From contig CM030835.1 of the NCBI GenBank assembly GCA_018105865.1, forward strand, positions 22,490,934 to 22,554,933: a DNA stretch of 64,000 nt, in the 5' to 3' direction. The position numbers and the translations under genes were made by a program. The DNA comes from Metaphire vulgaris (lineage: Eukaryota > Annelida > Clitellata > Crassiclitellata > Megascolecidae). Below the pieces are notes generated by a model that searched no databases, was not told where the DNA came from, and worked only from the letters and a program-made list of their open reading frames with translations. Below, piece after piece: positions 1-12,704 of the stretch. Position 1 is the first letter of the stretch. Each line of letters begins with the position of its first letter.

Positions 1-217
1 GCTTGGGGAGGCTCTGGACATTAATCAAATTCAGTGATGTTCGTTCGGCACAGTTTCTATCAACACCATAAATATTACATCTACATCAGTGAGAAAAATT
101 TCACTCCACCCTACTGTACATATAATTTGTGTGAAAATTTTGAAGGCGGAGGCTACAGTAAGTTTCAATAAATTATAAAACACAATATATGGTGTTCTTG
201 AAATTTTGTGCTCATAT
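1..217. mobile_element. Remnant of an unnamed repeat family, interrupted by a hAT element
   Basis: This stretch resembles, in reverse orientation, the DNA at 31,440-31,600. Both contain a track with CACAGTTTCTATC, then GTGAGAAAAAT, then CACTCCACCCTACTGTACA or a close variant. The similarity appears to resume after the hAT insertion that ends at 1,061. The family is not one I can name. Its ACCCTA-type terminal block also recurs near 3,709 and 35,416. Confidence 0.45.
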
Positions 218-224
218 CATAGGC

Positions 225-1061
225 CGCAGGGATGCACAACCCGTGGCCCGCGGGCCACTAGTGGCCCGCCGGCTATTTTTTGTGGCCCTCGGACTTTTCC
301 AGGTTTTCAATGAAAAGTGGCCCCCGAAGACTTTAAAGTGGCCCCAAAGGTTTTCTTGCTTTCATATTAGCACTACAGAAGAAGGCATTCGTTCCAAGGG
401 TCTAAGTCACCACCAATTCAAGTCATTTATAAAAGAGACTGAAGCAGCTACCATGACATATCATATTACACAGATGTGAGATGAATAAGCAGAGGACGGA
501 TTTTAGAATGCTCTGCTGAACTGATAGCAGAAATTCGTGAATTTCCTAACAGTAAGGGCATGGAAACGCATTTGTTTCATGGCAAGCATTTATTGACTGA
601 CCTTGCATTTTTCACAGATATTATAGTACACATGAATACAATGAATCAACGACTTCGAGGAAAAAATCGCTTCGTTTTCTTCATCTTCAACATGTATCAA
701 CGACTCCATTGGCTATAAAAAGGCGATTGACCTTTGGTTTTAAAATTTTATGAATTAATCATTGAACATGGTCATAGTATTTTTTTAAATTAACAAGACC
801 TTAACTTTTAATTCCATTTAAATTACTAATCATTTAAATTTCAGTTGTTTCTACTGGATTGATTGTATTCATCGGAAATTTTATTAATTCCATTAGCCCT
901 GGCGAATTAAATTTTATTCATGACAATATTAAATATTGCTATTAACGGTTACTGTCAAGTTGTCAACATACCACTATTTTGTGATAAAAAACGCATGTGG
1001 CCCGCGGAGTCTTGGAACCGAAAAATGTGGCCCTTCGTCCTTAAAAGGTTGTGCACCCCTG
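225..1061. mobile_element. Decayed hAT (Charlie-like) DNA transposon
   Basis: The left end reads CAGGGATGCACAACC from 227 and the right end is the inverted copy GGTTGTGCACCCCTG ending at 1,061, matching at 14 of 15 positions. Flanking sequences TCATAGGC (217-224) and TCATAGGG (1,062-1,069) form an imperfect 8-bp target duplication, as expected for hAT. GGCCCGCGGGCC-type subterminal blocks lie next to both ends. A transposase fragment lies inside but no intact frame remains, so this is a fossil or non-autonomous copy. Confidence 0.72.
569..667 (+). pseudogene. hAT transposase fragment (GTF2IRD2/ZBED-like)
   Basis: Reading from 569 gives HLFHGKHLLTDLAFFTDI followed by VHMNTMNQRLRGKN. The DLAFxTDIxxHxNxxNxxLxGKN pattern is characteristic of the hAT-derived transposase region also found in GTF2IRD2-type domesticated proteins. 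Only about 33 codons are recognisable and no start or stop context is preserved. It belongs to the surrounding hAT element and is almost certainly non-functional. Confidence 0.6.
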
Positions 1062-1069
1062 TCATAGGG

Positions 1070-2754
1070 AGAGTGAAACCTCAAACAAGAGGCCCGGAAT
1101 CAATATTTGTCTCCGGTTCGGATTTTCTCTCAACGGTCCTGGTCACAGTTGTGCATAGACATCGTAGGCCGTAGGCAAACAAGGACAATTCGATATAGCA
1201 TTGACAAAGGCTGCTACTATTGTAAATGTTAGACATTATTTTCGCACAAAACGCACATGCACTGTAGAAATGGGTAAAGTATTGGTTTTGTGACGTTCTA
1301 TACTTTGTCGTGACTTTTAGACATACTGCCATTCAAGCGAGAGCGGATTTGTTCAGTTGGACGTGAAAAGAGGATCGACTGCACACATGCTGTAACTTTT
1401 ATGCGAAATTCTATAAAGAGTTGTATCAAAAAACTCCTACATTTGAATATGTAAGCCCAGTCAAACAGTCCTTACAGTTGCTTCTTACCAAAGAGAGAAC
1501 GCATAACAAAATCTGTATTTTAGTCTGTAAAATCGTGTAATGCAGTAAACCCCGTGATAGTAATCTCAAACAGCGCAACGCTGAGTTATCGCCACGCCTC
1601 AGTTTTTTTCCAAATTTTCTGATAATTCGTGAAATGTTGGCAAGCGCTTTTGTAGTAGTACTGCGACGTCTACACCCCCTTCTTTCAGGGACAGGGCCTT
1701 TATTTATTCGACGTCTGCCAAACTATTCTATTTTCCCAGGATAACCAGGTATTTCACCAGTTTGGCTTCCCAAATGTCTCTGGGTTCGCCTGGTCTATGC
1801 GAGACTAGGGGGGGGGTGACTGTACTGCATGAAGACGATATGAATAACGACAAGTTGCATCGAATAAAATAAACATGTAATATATATCAGATCAATCATG
1901 CAACAACTCCACAAACAGCAAGTCCTGCCAAGGGCAGAGCAAAACCAATACAGTCGAATGTTCAACTCTTCAATTAGGCTCTAATGTTCCTCTTCACAAT
2001 TAATTGCAGATATAGTAGCGAACAGCAAACAAGGCCAGCAGACTTGTACCCACAAACTGCAAGAGCGGGCCTAATGCCTAAAATGTCCAACTCAATTCTA
2101 AACAACACTGGCTGAACTATAAACGAGCAATCTCCACTCGCACATAGCTAAGGCCAGAGATCATCAATAAAGCGACACATAATAAAGTATTTCAAACATA
2201 AGCAACTAAAATATACTATGAGTAAAGGTTGTCACTTCCCAATTTCCGTGGAAGAATCGGATCCTTCAGCGGTGTCCTGCGATCGCTCTCTTTCGCTCTC
2301 CTTTGGTTTCTTTCATGTCACTCTCTCCGTGCCGGAGTCAGAGCTTTCACCGGCGTCGACCAAGCCTCCCACATCAGGAGCCAAGTGCCAAAACCCCAAG
2401 CGAGCGTTCTCTCGTCTTCCACTCCCTTTTATCCCTTTTTCCTCGCCCTCAGCCTCTCTTTCTCAGGCCTCCCAAGTAGAGCTGAGTAGCGCCCTTATGG
2501 CTCACTATCTTCGGCCTCTCCCTCTCATCCCCTGCAGCAGCCCATCCAACCAGACCGGCTGAATGTAGTCAGAGAGAGTCATAAAATAAATCAGTAGATA
2601 AGTACTATGCGGTGGTACGCCGCAGTACTAGACAGACTCGTCGAGAAAAATTCCGGGCTCCTCGGCACAACAGTCACAGGCCCTAGAAAGTTTATATTTT
2701 GAGTGGTGATTACTTTTTTGATTTTCAGTAATCGTAATAAGTTCAAGTGTGTAA
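1070..2754. other. No supported gene; AT-rich DNA with a pyrimidine-rich block
   Basis: I see no splice-flanked exon or recognisable domain. Around 2,218-2,562 a C/T-rich block stays open in two overlapping frames, which is a compositional effect (Ser/Pro/Leu-rich translations), not evidence of a gene. A G9 tract occurs near 1,808. Confidence 0.4.
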
Positions 2755-2880
2755 GTGGGAAGGTCGACTCAGCCTTACTCTCTAGAGGGCGCTGGTAAAC
2801 TGAGGAGCAGCGAAGCTGCGAGGTAAAACGTGGGTCTGGGGAAAGTAACGGCAACTCACCCCAGATAATGGATTATACCC
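2755..2880 (+). mobile_element. 5'-truncated tRNA-derived SINE fragment
   Basis: The segment carries AAGGTCGACTCAGCCTT (2,760-2,776) followed by CTCTAGAGGGCGCTGGTAA. The same block occurs in the two fuller SINEs at 15,545-15,852 (minus) and 58,969-59,274 (plus), just downstream of their tRNA-like heads. The tRNA-like head is absent here, so this is a truncated copy of the same family. Confidence 0.55.
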
Positions 2881-5244
2881 TAGCGAAACTTTTCCTACGA
2901 TTTTGCGCAGATCTCACAACCTATCCAACCACAATAAGGGGTTCGCCCCACCGTACCCACCGTACCATCCCGTGGCTACTCCAACTAGTAATAATACTAA
3001 CAATAATATAATATAATAATAATTATGATGATAACACTGGTCTATATTTGAAAAAAATTCTTCTGTCCTAAGTATTTTTGCTGATTTTACTCAAAAGAGA
3101 GATGCTGATTTCAGGTATAAAGTAAAAATATGCAATGGGTCAACTATTTTCACAAATGATCAATTCTTGTGGCCATATTAATTGAAACTGCACTGAAATT
3201 GGACTAGACGTAACGGCGGCCACAAGACTTACACAATACCACAATAGATGGAGATCCATATTGAAGCTTACAAGGCGTGCAGAAGCATCACCACGGCATT
3301 GATGATGATGACGAAGACGACAGCGAAGACGACGACGACGACGATGATGATGATAATGATGATGATGACTGGCCATCTTAAGGCTTAGGCAGTTTAGGCA
3401 CTGCCTAGGAGCGAAAAATTTTAGGGACGACATAAAACGAGGATGACAAGAATTTCAGGCGCGTTTTTTGATAGAATAACTTAACTGAAGCTCGTATAGT
3501 GCACAATAATATAACTTGCGGAACACATTTGGCGACATTACAACCTCCAACATAGGCTAGAGAACATCATATACTTCTGACGTCACAAAAGCTCTGATAA
3601 GTGGCACTAATAATATTTTGTCATATAAAGACATATTTTGCAAATAAGTTATATAGTGCCATACACAAATTTTGAGAACTAGTGCTTTGGAGAATTGAAA
3701 AAAAATCACTCCATCCTACTATGTATGCACTCGGAGTTATTCGGCAAAAATGCAGCAGCAACAAGCGTTTCAAAACCGAGCTAAAATTCGCGGCCTCTTT
3801 ACAAGTTTAGTCATTGGTATGGCGAAGTACATGCAGACGGACAAATATTAGATCTCTCACTTTAAGCCAAACTTAAACAGAGCCTACTGTACAATACGAC
3901 TGAACATGATTTCGACAATACATATGTTTGTTCAGTCAGTGTGCTTTCCCAGTAACATACACTGTAACTAATCCCTTCGGCAGTCTGCCTGGCATCCAGC
4001 TTCGCGTCAGTAACTTTTTCGGTCGAAACTCTGCTATGCGACTCCTTTAACTTCTGCTTAAGCGCTTTAGTAAACACTGCCTCCATTGCACTGAAGTATT
4101 CAGCCAATCCACTTAATACGTAGATTTTGATATTTGTATTATCATTGTTTGCATATAGCCAATATTATGCCAAATAGCAAATACTGTAGCTGATTTTACC
4201 TTGACTATTTCTACTGAGAGCCGCGTTCTAACCTTTGGAACGTCGTCTAAAAACGTCTTTGTGCTTACAACTAAAACTCTTAATCCTAGATATTTTGAGC
4301 TCGCGTATAATATTGTGCGCCGTTGAATGCTGCAATGGATAAGCTTATATTACATTGGTTGCATGTATTCTTTATCTGTTATTCTGTGATGGAGTTCATT
4401 ATAATATATTTTTCTTCGCTTTTTTCGATCTTTGCATTGCTTGGCAATTGTGACTTGATACAGGTTACCTGGTGCTGAATGCTGATATCTTTTTGCACTG
4501 TGTTTCTCGTGTTTTCACCCGTTTAGTAGGCCTATACAGTGACTTTTATCTCCTTCGTCCACAGTCATTTGACTTGTTCTAGATTCTCTAAGCGTTCCTC
4601 TTTCGTTCTCTCTTGTCTTATTTGTCAGTCTTCTTGAGTCCTTTGTCTTCTGCTTACTACTTCCCGTATATTACAATGCTGTCTTTCTCCGCTGTTTTTT
4701 TCATTCCCTAAGTTTTCTTCGGATCTGATTCTTCCACAAGTGCCTATTGACCCTGATTAGATTTTGCACACTTCATCTTCCGTTCCAATTGAAAATCTCT
4801 TTCATTCGGTGTCTGCAATTTACTTATATTTGTCTCTTGTACTTTCATTCATCATGCTCACTGCTTATTTGACTGCGCTGATTCAATGACGTGAACATCA
4901 TTTTCAAAGAACTTTCCCAATGTAGTACCTCTGGCTTATTCCATAATATTCGCCAATCATTCCAGTTGGAAATTGAACGTAGAGTCCGTATGTGTGAATA
5001 TTGCTCAGGCAAAAATTGCGAAGCATTTTAGGCCTTAGCTGATACACATTTTCATCATCTTTCACGTGTGACTGAACATGATGGTTGGCAAACATAATTC
5101 CAAGGAGAACTATGGAAAGACACTTATAACTGCTTTGATGGAGAATTTTGTGACGCCATTTCCAGCTGCCTAACTTGTCGTGATTCCGTTTTATAAACGA
5201 CTACTTGTCTACTTCTGTGGTTTACATCACATCTCTCTAACCGA
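2881..5244. other. Unassigned AT-rich region
   Basis: No exon or known domain was recognised. It includes a GAT/GAC-type microsatellite and a fragment near 3,690-3,730 (TCACTCCATCCTACTATG) related to the repeat at 1-217. The open frames at 3,862-4,107 and 4,904-5,095 on the minus strand show no family signature. Confidence 0.35.
3298..3370. repeat. Trinucleotide microsatellite (GAT/GAC)n
   Basis: An impure run of GATGATGATGACGAAGACGA-type triplets. Its minus-strand translation is a His/Arg-rich run and is not credible as protein. Confidence 0.85.
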
Positions 5245-5254
5245 CCTCAAATGA

Positions 5255-5998
5255 TTGTTTTGGAGCATTCCCGCTCAAACTGGTTTCATGCCCCATTTGG
5301 TGTTCCTCAGGGTTCGGTGCTTGGTCATCTATTGTACATACTATCGCATCAGACATCTCCTCCCTAAACCTGTTCTTATTCAGTTAGCCAATGCATTGGT
5401 ATCTAGTCGCCTAGATTATTGCAATTCCTTGTTTTTTGGCATCACAAATTCAAATATGCAGAAACTCCAGAGAGTACAAAATTCCTTAGTTAGAGTCATA
5501 TCCAAAACTCCAAGATTCGAACATATAACTCCAGCAAGACAGTCCCTACATTGGCTTCCTAACAAATTCCGAATTAATTATAAAATTTGTCTTTTGGTAT
5601 TTAAACCATATTATATAATGAATCCTATTACCTTAAGATGCGACTAATCCCTCGACCTACTGCTCAATCTACTAGGCATTCGGCAGGACTTTCATTTGTT
5701 GTTCCTTATTCTCGCACCGTCATTGGCACTAGTTGTTTCTCAGTGTGTGGCTCTAAGCTTTGGAATTCATTACCAATATCACTTCGTAAAACTAAAAATT
5801 TATCATCTTTTAGATCTGGCCTTAACACGTACCTGTTTGACTTGGCTTATCCCCCTTAGATTGCTCCCCCGCTGTTCTGACTGATCTTCCGGATTGACCT
5901 GGCTCTAATTCTATTTGGATTTGGTGCGACATCGGCTGATGCCCTGGGCATTATGATAGTGGCGCCATAGAAGTTTATTGATTGATTGATTGATTGAT
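5255..5998 (+). mobile_element. LINE family B (L2/CR1-like), internally deleted, 3' end
   Basis: The frames contain the reverse-transcriptase motif FGVPQGSVLG-like near 5,297-5,330, then jump directly to the thumb/C-terminal region (SRLDYCNSLFFGI, QRVQNSLVRVI, HWLP). The YxDD catalytic box is missing, so the copy carries an internal deletion plus frameshifts between 5,640 and 5,860. The 3' end is precise: GGCGCCATAGAAGTTTATTG followed by (GATT)n at about 5,977-5,998. The same 3' end occurs inverted at 42,714-43,104. It cannot encode an active enzyme. Confidence 0.78.
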
Positions 5999-6019
5999 AC
6001 TTTACACTGCTGACCTTTG

Positions 6020-6988
6020 CTCTTTAATATTTAGCTCATTTGGTTTCACTGTGCACCTCTATGCTGATGACATTCAAATCTACCGACATGGCCATCACTA
6101 GTCTGAGTCTCAGCTAACCCAATCAGTAGACAATGTAATTCCAACTCTATTTCGGGATAGAATGTTCTCTAATAGACTTTGACTTAATACTGACAAAACT
6201 CAACTCATCTGGCTTGGTACTAAACATCTACACACGAACATTGATTATGACTCACTGAACTCTCTCTTTCCTATACTTTTTTTCAAATTGTATAAAGAAC
6301 CTTGGTGTTTACTTTGACAGTACTTTGACCTTCAAAGAGAATTTTGCTAGACTCTCTCGATCCTGCTTTTACCAACTTAGGCAACTAAGAGTTACTGTAT
6401 TCGTTCTTCACTTTCTCTCTCTGCAACCAAATCTCTGGATCATGCTTTTGTTCCTAGTAGGCTAGACTATTGCAATTCTCTTTATCTTGGCCTGCCCAAA
6501 AGCCTGCTCTCCACTCTGCAATCTGTCTTAAATGCTGCGGCTCGTCTTGTGGCTAAAAGCTCCTCGCTACTCTAACATCTCAGACTTTATGCTTAAAACC
6601 CTCCACTGGCTTCCAATTTCTGACCGCATTAAATTCAAACAAGTCATTATTGTTTCTGCAGCACTTCGAGATCATGCACCATCTTACATTACTAAGCTTT
6701 TCAAATCACCCTCTTCCACTGCTCATCGCCTGCTCCGCTCCACTGATCAGATGAATGTTTATGTCCCCAAATGACGCACTACTCTTATACCCAGAGTCGG
6801 GCTTTTGTAGTGACTGGACCCTCCCTCTGGAATGCCTTGAACCCATCCATTTGGGCCTCACTCCCTCGCAGTTCAATGCGAAAGCCAAAGTCTCACTACT
6901 TTATCATGCGACTCCAATGCCAGGAGCGCTCTGAGTAGAAATATAAGAGGCGCTATACAAATGCTACATTGCATTACATTACATTACT
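6020..6988 (+). mobile_element. LINE family C (L2-like) remnant, reverse transcriptase to 3' tail
   Basis: The region starts just after the family B tail with FTVHLYADDIQIY, the YADD active-site box of reverse transcriptase, around 6,045-6,085. It continues with NTDKTQLIWLGTKH, SRLDYCNSLYLGLP and LHWLPISDRIKFK, with several frameshifts and stops. The 3' end is GGCGCTATACAAATGCTAC followed by an (ATTAC)n-type tail. This is a 5'-truncated dead copy. Confidence 0.75.
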
Positions 6989-8205
6989 AGAGTTCAATGT
7001 CATGGATTTCGCCATTGGAGAAATTCTTATCAAAGGTGAATACAAGTATAGGATTTGGACATTGACATTCATAGCGTTTTAGGATGATGCCAAATAGTGC
7101 CGCTGAATTAATTGTAGACGAAATTCATTCGAGTTGTTGAAAATCTTTAATCAAATGATTTACAGATTTCACGTACAATAAATAGGCTAAACCGTTAAGG
7201 ATTCTAATTAGTTAGTGCTTTAAATTAAGAGCTGCTGTCACTCTCTCAGTCCGAAAATACAAAGGATAACTCACCTGGTCTAAAAGTAAGTTCCTTATGC
7301 TGCAGACAGGATCAAAGTTCAGAAGGAATGCATTGCCTGCACTTCAGCTGACTTGTAGCCAGCGAAGTGTAGTCAATGCAACACTAGACCCGCAGTCAGC
7401 ACCAGCATTCCTAGCCTTCAGATTTTATGCTTTGTTGCTGAAGTATGCTCATAAGTGACTTGCTCTCTTAGCATTCACTCTTGCGTATAGAATAAACAGT
7501 CGGCGGAGGCATTGAGATAACAGGAGCGTCTTTATTAAATAGATATCAAATGCAATACAGTGTATTGCATTTATTGATCATTGACTGTAAATATGGTTGG
7601 AGGGGTAAAGGATGCTTTGATGTTTTCAGGGATATGTTTGCACCCTCTACCGCCTCCCCCCAACACATCAAATTTGAGGTCGACGCCCCCAAAATTTGCT
7701 ATTCTGAGGCTGGTATGCATACCAAATGCATACTAAATAGCCCAAAACATTCCAATTCGAGAAATAACACCCCCAACTTTTTTTTCACGGATAACTTTTT
7801 TTGCTTGTCAGACTCTTTTGAGACTTTTTGTCACACATTTTTGACAGACTCCCAAATTTTACCGACAACCCCCAAATTTACAATACTAGAAATGACCCTG
7901 GATGTTTTCGAGCAACGATGTCATATCGATGTCATTAAGAACATACAAAGAGTAATTGCTGTGAGGCGGAGAATGTGGAGGAAGCGGTGAACGAAGTCAT
8001 AATATGATGGAGATATTTTCAGACGGAGAGTATTGATTAATTGATTAACACGAAGACAGTTATGTCTTTCGATTATATTCTGCCCTTGTATAAGATAGCG
8101 TTCCACTGGGCTGTTATAATAAGTGAAATTCGTAAATTCGAAAGCTACCATAATGTAATGACAATAATTTGTGCATTTTCATTAAACTAGTTTTCGAATA
8201 TAGGC
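6989..8205. other. Unassigned AT-rich region with a short palindrome
   Basis: No coding exon was recognised. A perfect 12+1+12 nt palindrome (AAATGCAATACA, G, TGTATTGCATTT) lies at 7,548-7,572. Around 7,790-7,812 is a reverse copy of the GACAAGCAAAAA motif that recurs inside hAT-type elements, in DNA with lines of CCCCCAA-type blocks, suggesting an eroded element. Confidence 0.35.
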
Positions 8206-8437
8206 CATTAGTGTAACCACGGATGTGCATCGGGCCGACCGCTCCATCTAGATGGAATTAGTCCTGGGATTTTCGCAAAACCGTTGAGATGTTCCTTGAA
8301 GGGAGATACAGTGGGTAGAATGAATGATACAGAGGAGACCCTTCAAGAAATCCTTGATGACGCTTTTATGCTTGTGCTCTTTTATACTCCAAAATATCGA
8401 TGTGTTCCCTAATTCCGTAACCCTGGCTACGCCATTG
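8206..8437. mobile_element. Short hAT-like element with GTAGCCA-type ends
   Basis: The left end reads CATTAGTGTAACCACGG and the right end, inverted, reads CAATGGCGTAGCCAGGG, the same end type as at 22,906. A clear 8-bp target duplication was not found (ATATAGGC versus AATTAAAC), so the limits are approximate. Confidence 0.45.
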
Positions 8438-11229
8438 AATTAAACATACGATATGCTTCAACAGACGACTGGTCCGTTAACCACTTATGATAAGAGATTA
8501 CGCATCAAACCCACGCTACAGATATCTAAACTGTTCATGCGCTTCGATACCAAATTTCATCTCGTCCGCCCAAGATTTAAAAACACATTCCGTGAATACA
8601 GAACAACGACCGACTGCAGATTCTCTGTGCTTCCAATTTAATCTGGAAATACAAAATAACAAACACAATAACACTTTAAGAAATCATTCAATATCAAATG
8701 CAAATGCAACATGTATAGTCATATTACATTTGACTTTGGGTTTCCCTTTGCAATGGGTTCATCGTAATTGGTTCTTATGAGTCGTCGGATAATGTTCAAG
8801 TCCTTCATAGCGGATGTCTGCTGACACACGACGATCTAGTCTAACACGGTGTCCTATGGGGACATTAACGCGAGAAAGCACTTGAACATGCTTGTGGGTT
8901 CTAAATCGATGCATGTACACCTGGACAATTTCCCTTCGAAAGTCCAAGAGAGCCAGTGGCCGATTAATTATGATTATGGACACATTCTGTAGAGCAGTGA
9001 TTCCCTATATCCGAGGGTATACTGTAAAATGGACTTTCAACGGGGGTACGCGAAAGGCAGCGGATTTCGTATGCATTGATATCTGCTATAGTAAGGCATG
9101 TCACAATATTTTAAAATGTTCTATGAAATTGTGAGCTGATCTGATTTTCCTTCAAATGCAATGACGAGATATAGGCCTTTTCGACTCTTAACTCGTTACC
9201 CCTCCCCTTAACAGGCCTTTTTGATTCTTCTAACCCGTCACCCCTCCCTCTAGCCTATGAAATTTAAATAAACTAGCCAGAAGAATACAAGGCCATTCCA
9301 TTGTTTACTATGTTACCAATATGCATTTTATCTTCGAATGTTACAAGAACGCTATTTTGCTCCTAATTATAGTAATTAATGATTAATTCTAATACAGACT
9401 GATTGGGTTTTAAGACATTATTACTGTTTTACGATCAAGATATTATTATCTTTATGCTTTCAAGTTTCAACATTCAAAGTCTGCTTTCTTATCCTTTGCT
9501 CACTACGTAAGTCTACTGTACATCGTGAATAAATGCAATACAACTGAGAAGCGCCCCAATTCGAACTCTGCACAGTAGAGTAGTTGTAGTTTGGCAAAAA
9601 TTTACCTACCTATTTATACACGATCTCATCCGTTTGACTGTTTTTCTCAAAATTTCTCCTCTGTAGGCTAGATAGCATCCTATCACGTGATAAGTAGCTC
9701 TTGTATAAACTGAAATGAGTGCATCTAATGACGTTTTCTCAATAAATCGGATGTTCAACTTTGCTGTTAGTTGTCTGACCTAAGAAGACGAAAGTGTGCA
9801 GATGCGGCGTTTGACGAATCAACTCAGTTTGAAATAATATATTTTAAAAATCCTGTTATTAGCATTCGGTGCTGTTAATAAGTTTACGCCCACTTTCCAC
9901 GCGAGCCAAGTTCTACGGTGTTTTGGCTTCTATTTAGAAGAAAGAAGAAAATGTGATTCGAAGAGACACGTGACCTGACTATGGTGTGCTGTTGCGTTGA
10001 CTGAATCGTATCATCTTCTTCAGTCGAGTATTGAATATCTGTGGAAAACACTTCCTCGTCCATTTCGCAGTCAAACATTTGACCGTTTCTCGCGAAATCT
10101 CTACTCTGTAGTTATAATCCTATCAGGTGGTAGTCGGGGAGAATGGTATGGGTGGAATTTGAGCATCCGAAGTACCCGGTTGTGGCGTTCATCGCTGTTC
10201 ATCGGGTTTCTAATGGCCCATATTTTGGTGGAAATACAATTATAGATAGATAAAAGTGTCTCGGAATTGAAGAAATTGGTACAAATGTTGCCACAGATTT
10301 TTTTGAAATTGAACCTTTTTGCAGCCAAAATCGAGTAAATGTAAGTATTTCATTTGTGTCAAAATCGACAGATTCGAGTCGAGATGGATCAAAATGTTGC
10401 TATAGTAAAAGGTTCAATTGCGCACCAGTTCAAGTTCATTCGATTCCATTAAATCAAAACACAAAATGAACATAGAGGACATTTAAAACACGAAGATGAA
10501 GTGGCAAAATCAAGTAAAAATCAGTCTAAATTACCAATAGTAGGCCCTATTGTATTACGGCCAGAACATGTTTGAGAAGGAAATTCAGTTATGCAATCTC
10601 CCATTCATTCCTTCACCATCATTTCTTTCTTTATTCCAATATTTTCTCTTTCTTTCTGTCATTCTTTATTTCTCTCAAATTTCTTTCTCTCATCTTTATT
10701 TTCAATCTCTCCCTCTCTCGCTCATTCTTTCTATTACCCATTCCTTTGTTAATTCGTTCATTCTTTCTCTCTGTCGTTATTTCTTTCTTTGATAACCAGA
10801 TGTTAGGTGGGTTACACCTATATAGTGAGGTTTACGCCATAGGATTTCTTAAAAAGTAGATTTCATTTGTTTTCGAAAGGTTAACGGAGTAATGGCTAAT
10901 GACAATAGATCTATTGACTGGAACTAACCTGAGTTATTGATCTTTCGGATCTCTGAGGGAGGATCATTCCAGAGACGAGGCGCAGTGTATGAGATCGACT
11001 GGAGCTAGTGACTTTCGCTCGCCGACTGTCTCTGCGCCACAGGAACGAAGCATAAAGTTGCTTCTGCTCCACAGGAACGATGCGTGAAGTTGATCTCAGT
11101 CACATGCAGAAACATAAGTTCAGCAGTAACTTTTCCTTGAAATATTAAATAAAGAGTTACATTAAACTGATTTTCAGAGTAATCAGCAAATACAACGTCT
11201 TACCCGATGTCCTGCTTCACAAACTGATA
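8438..11229. other. Unassigned region with a small LINE remnant
   Basis: Mostly AT-rich DNA without recognisable exons. On the minus strand about 10,930-11,000 reads YTAPRLWNDPPSEIRK, which resembles the C-terminal LWNxLPxxIR block of LINE reverse transcriptases. A T/C-rich tract with many TTTCTTT units lies at about 10,610-10,795. Confidence 0.35.
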
Positions 11230-11597
11230 CAGTGTTTATTCTAGTCACCTTGACATTGGGGAGGATTTTGAAATGTTTGGGGGACAAGGTCTCCAAAAAT
11301 CTTCCTATTCAAACATAGTCCTTTTCAAATGTTCCTTTTAAAATTTGATGACAAGCAAAACAATTGTAATCCTTCCAACCTTCCTAATATAATTTACCCT
11401 TCTCAAATGCCCTGACAAGCAAAAAATTGTCATCCCTACATTTTTCCCCTCTCCAAAAAATTAAACCCCCCGTCATCACACTTTTTTGGGGGGAGGGAAA
11501 TTTCCATCCCCCATGCAACATATAAAAATTGTGGGGGAATGTTTAAACTGGAGGGGGGTGGTGGAAATTCCCCAGAGAAGGCCTAGAATAAACACTG
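11230..11597. mobile_element. hAT-type MITE, 368 bp
   Basis: Ends are CAGTGTTTATTCTAG and the inverted CTAGAATAAACACTG. They are flanked by a perfect 8-bp duplication AACTGATA (11,222-11,229 and 11,598-11,605). The interior has no coding frame but holds two copies of a GACAAGCAAAA motif. The ends match the element at about 24,195-24,352 and solitary ends near 39,003 and 49,430. Confidence 0.82.
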
Positions 11598-11617
11598 AAC
11601 TGATACCATCTAAAGGC

Positions 11618-11752
11618 ATAAGTAAGTAAGTAAAATCTCGTGAAATTTCTATAGCGCTTTTGTAGCAGGAACCGTAGTAGTTGCTTATTCCTCGGAGCTA
11701 AATATATAGTAAAAATAGCTGTAGCCTTAGTTTAGTGGTTAGCAGAGCAAGG
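11618..11752 (-). mobile_element. LINE family A 3' stub
   Basis: AGTAAGTAAGTAAAATCTCG followed by TTCTATAGCGC and a CAGCA/GTAGTTGCTTATTC block is the reverse complement of the LINE family A 3' end, here carried without coding sequence. The hAT element at 11,761 is inserted just inside it. Confidence 0.6.
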
Positions 11753-12194
11753 TCTATTCCCAGGCCTGGATAAACCATTAGGCAAACAAGGCACGTGCTT
11801 AGGGTACCAAGCGTTTGGGGGCACCACAAGTCCTCAAGAAAAACCTGTATATTGTCCCGGTAGCCGCGCGTAATCGACATGATATTAACAAATCGCAAAT
11901 GTAATATTGAATCGCACATTATATAACCTTGGTCCCACAACCTGGTGGTAAAATACCTTCCACCCAGTTTTTTTTGCTATTTTTCTTCGAGTTTTGGTGC
12001 TATATTTCGATTTTTTAGGACATGTTTGTGCTACGTAACGCACTAATGCGTAGCGACAGACTCATTTCCGTTTTGGTCTGCTAGTGAAAACAATTGTGAA
12101 TAGTGCTAATTTGTCGACGAGACATTGAACGACTGTACATTTGCATAGCGGCTTAGAACTACTTTGCATTTTCGAATATTTGTATAAACTACAT

Positions 12195-12259
12195 AGCTAA
12201 ATTAGTAATATCTACATCAGTATGTAGTACATACTGATGTAGATATTACTAATTTAGCT
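12195..12259. repeat. Perfect 65-nt palindrome
   Basis: Two 32-nt arms, starting AGCTAAATTAGTAATATC, are exact reverse complements around one central G at 12,227. Symmetry stops immediately outside the arms. It lies inside the hAT element. Confidence 0.95.
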
Positions 12260-12352
12260 TACACAACAAAACTTGATTTGACGAAGGTTAATGGTTACAC
12301 TTTTTACTTTCGTTTTCGTTTTCTCTAAGGGCTTTTAATTCTAAAAAATCTA

Positions 12353-12357
<5 letters not shown>

Positions 12358-12411
<54 letters not shown>
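12358..12411. repeat. (TA)n microsatellite
   Basis: An uninterrupted run of TA dinucleotides inside the hAT element. Confidence 0.95.
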
Positions 12412-12415
<4 letters not shown>

Positions 12416-12704
12416 GTCTATTGGTAGTTAGTGTTATTGTTGAAGGAGTTCATTACTACGCTTTAAATGCGCTTTTATCGATTTTGATAAAGCAATTATA
12501 ATTGATAGGAGCCTATGTATATTATTTCTTAGCCTTATTTTGCTTAATTTTCTGATATTTGTGTAATTACATTTTCGTTCTGAAAAATGTAATTAAGAAT
12601 AATCGGAAAATGATACCTTTGCACACCCAATTATATTGATTATATCATTTATTCATTTTTATTTACATCTTTTCACATACCTTTTTTCAGGTTCAGACCC
12701 CAAG

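Noticed and set aside
2218..2562. 114-codon open frame with Ser/Pro-rich product
   Set aside because: Two overlapping frames are open in a C/T-rich block and neither shows a domain, splice signals or codon bias; a composition effect is the simpler explanation.
3862..4107. 81-codon minus-strand open frame (MAEYFSAMEAVFTK start)
   Set aside because: The composition is protein-like but no motif, splice partner or duplicate was found.
4904..5095. 63-codon minus-strand frame
   Set aside because: Short, isolated and without recognisable motif.
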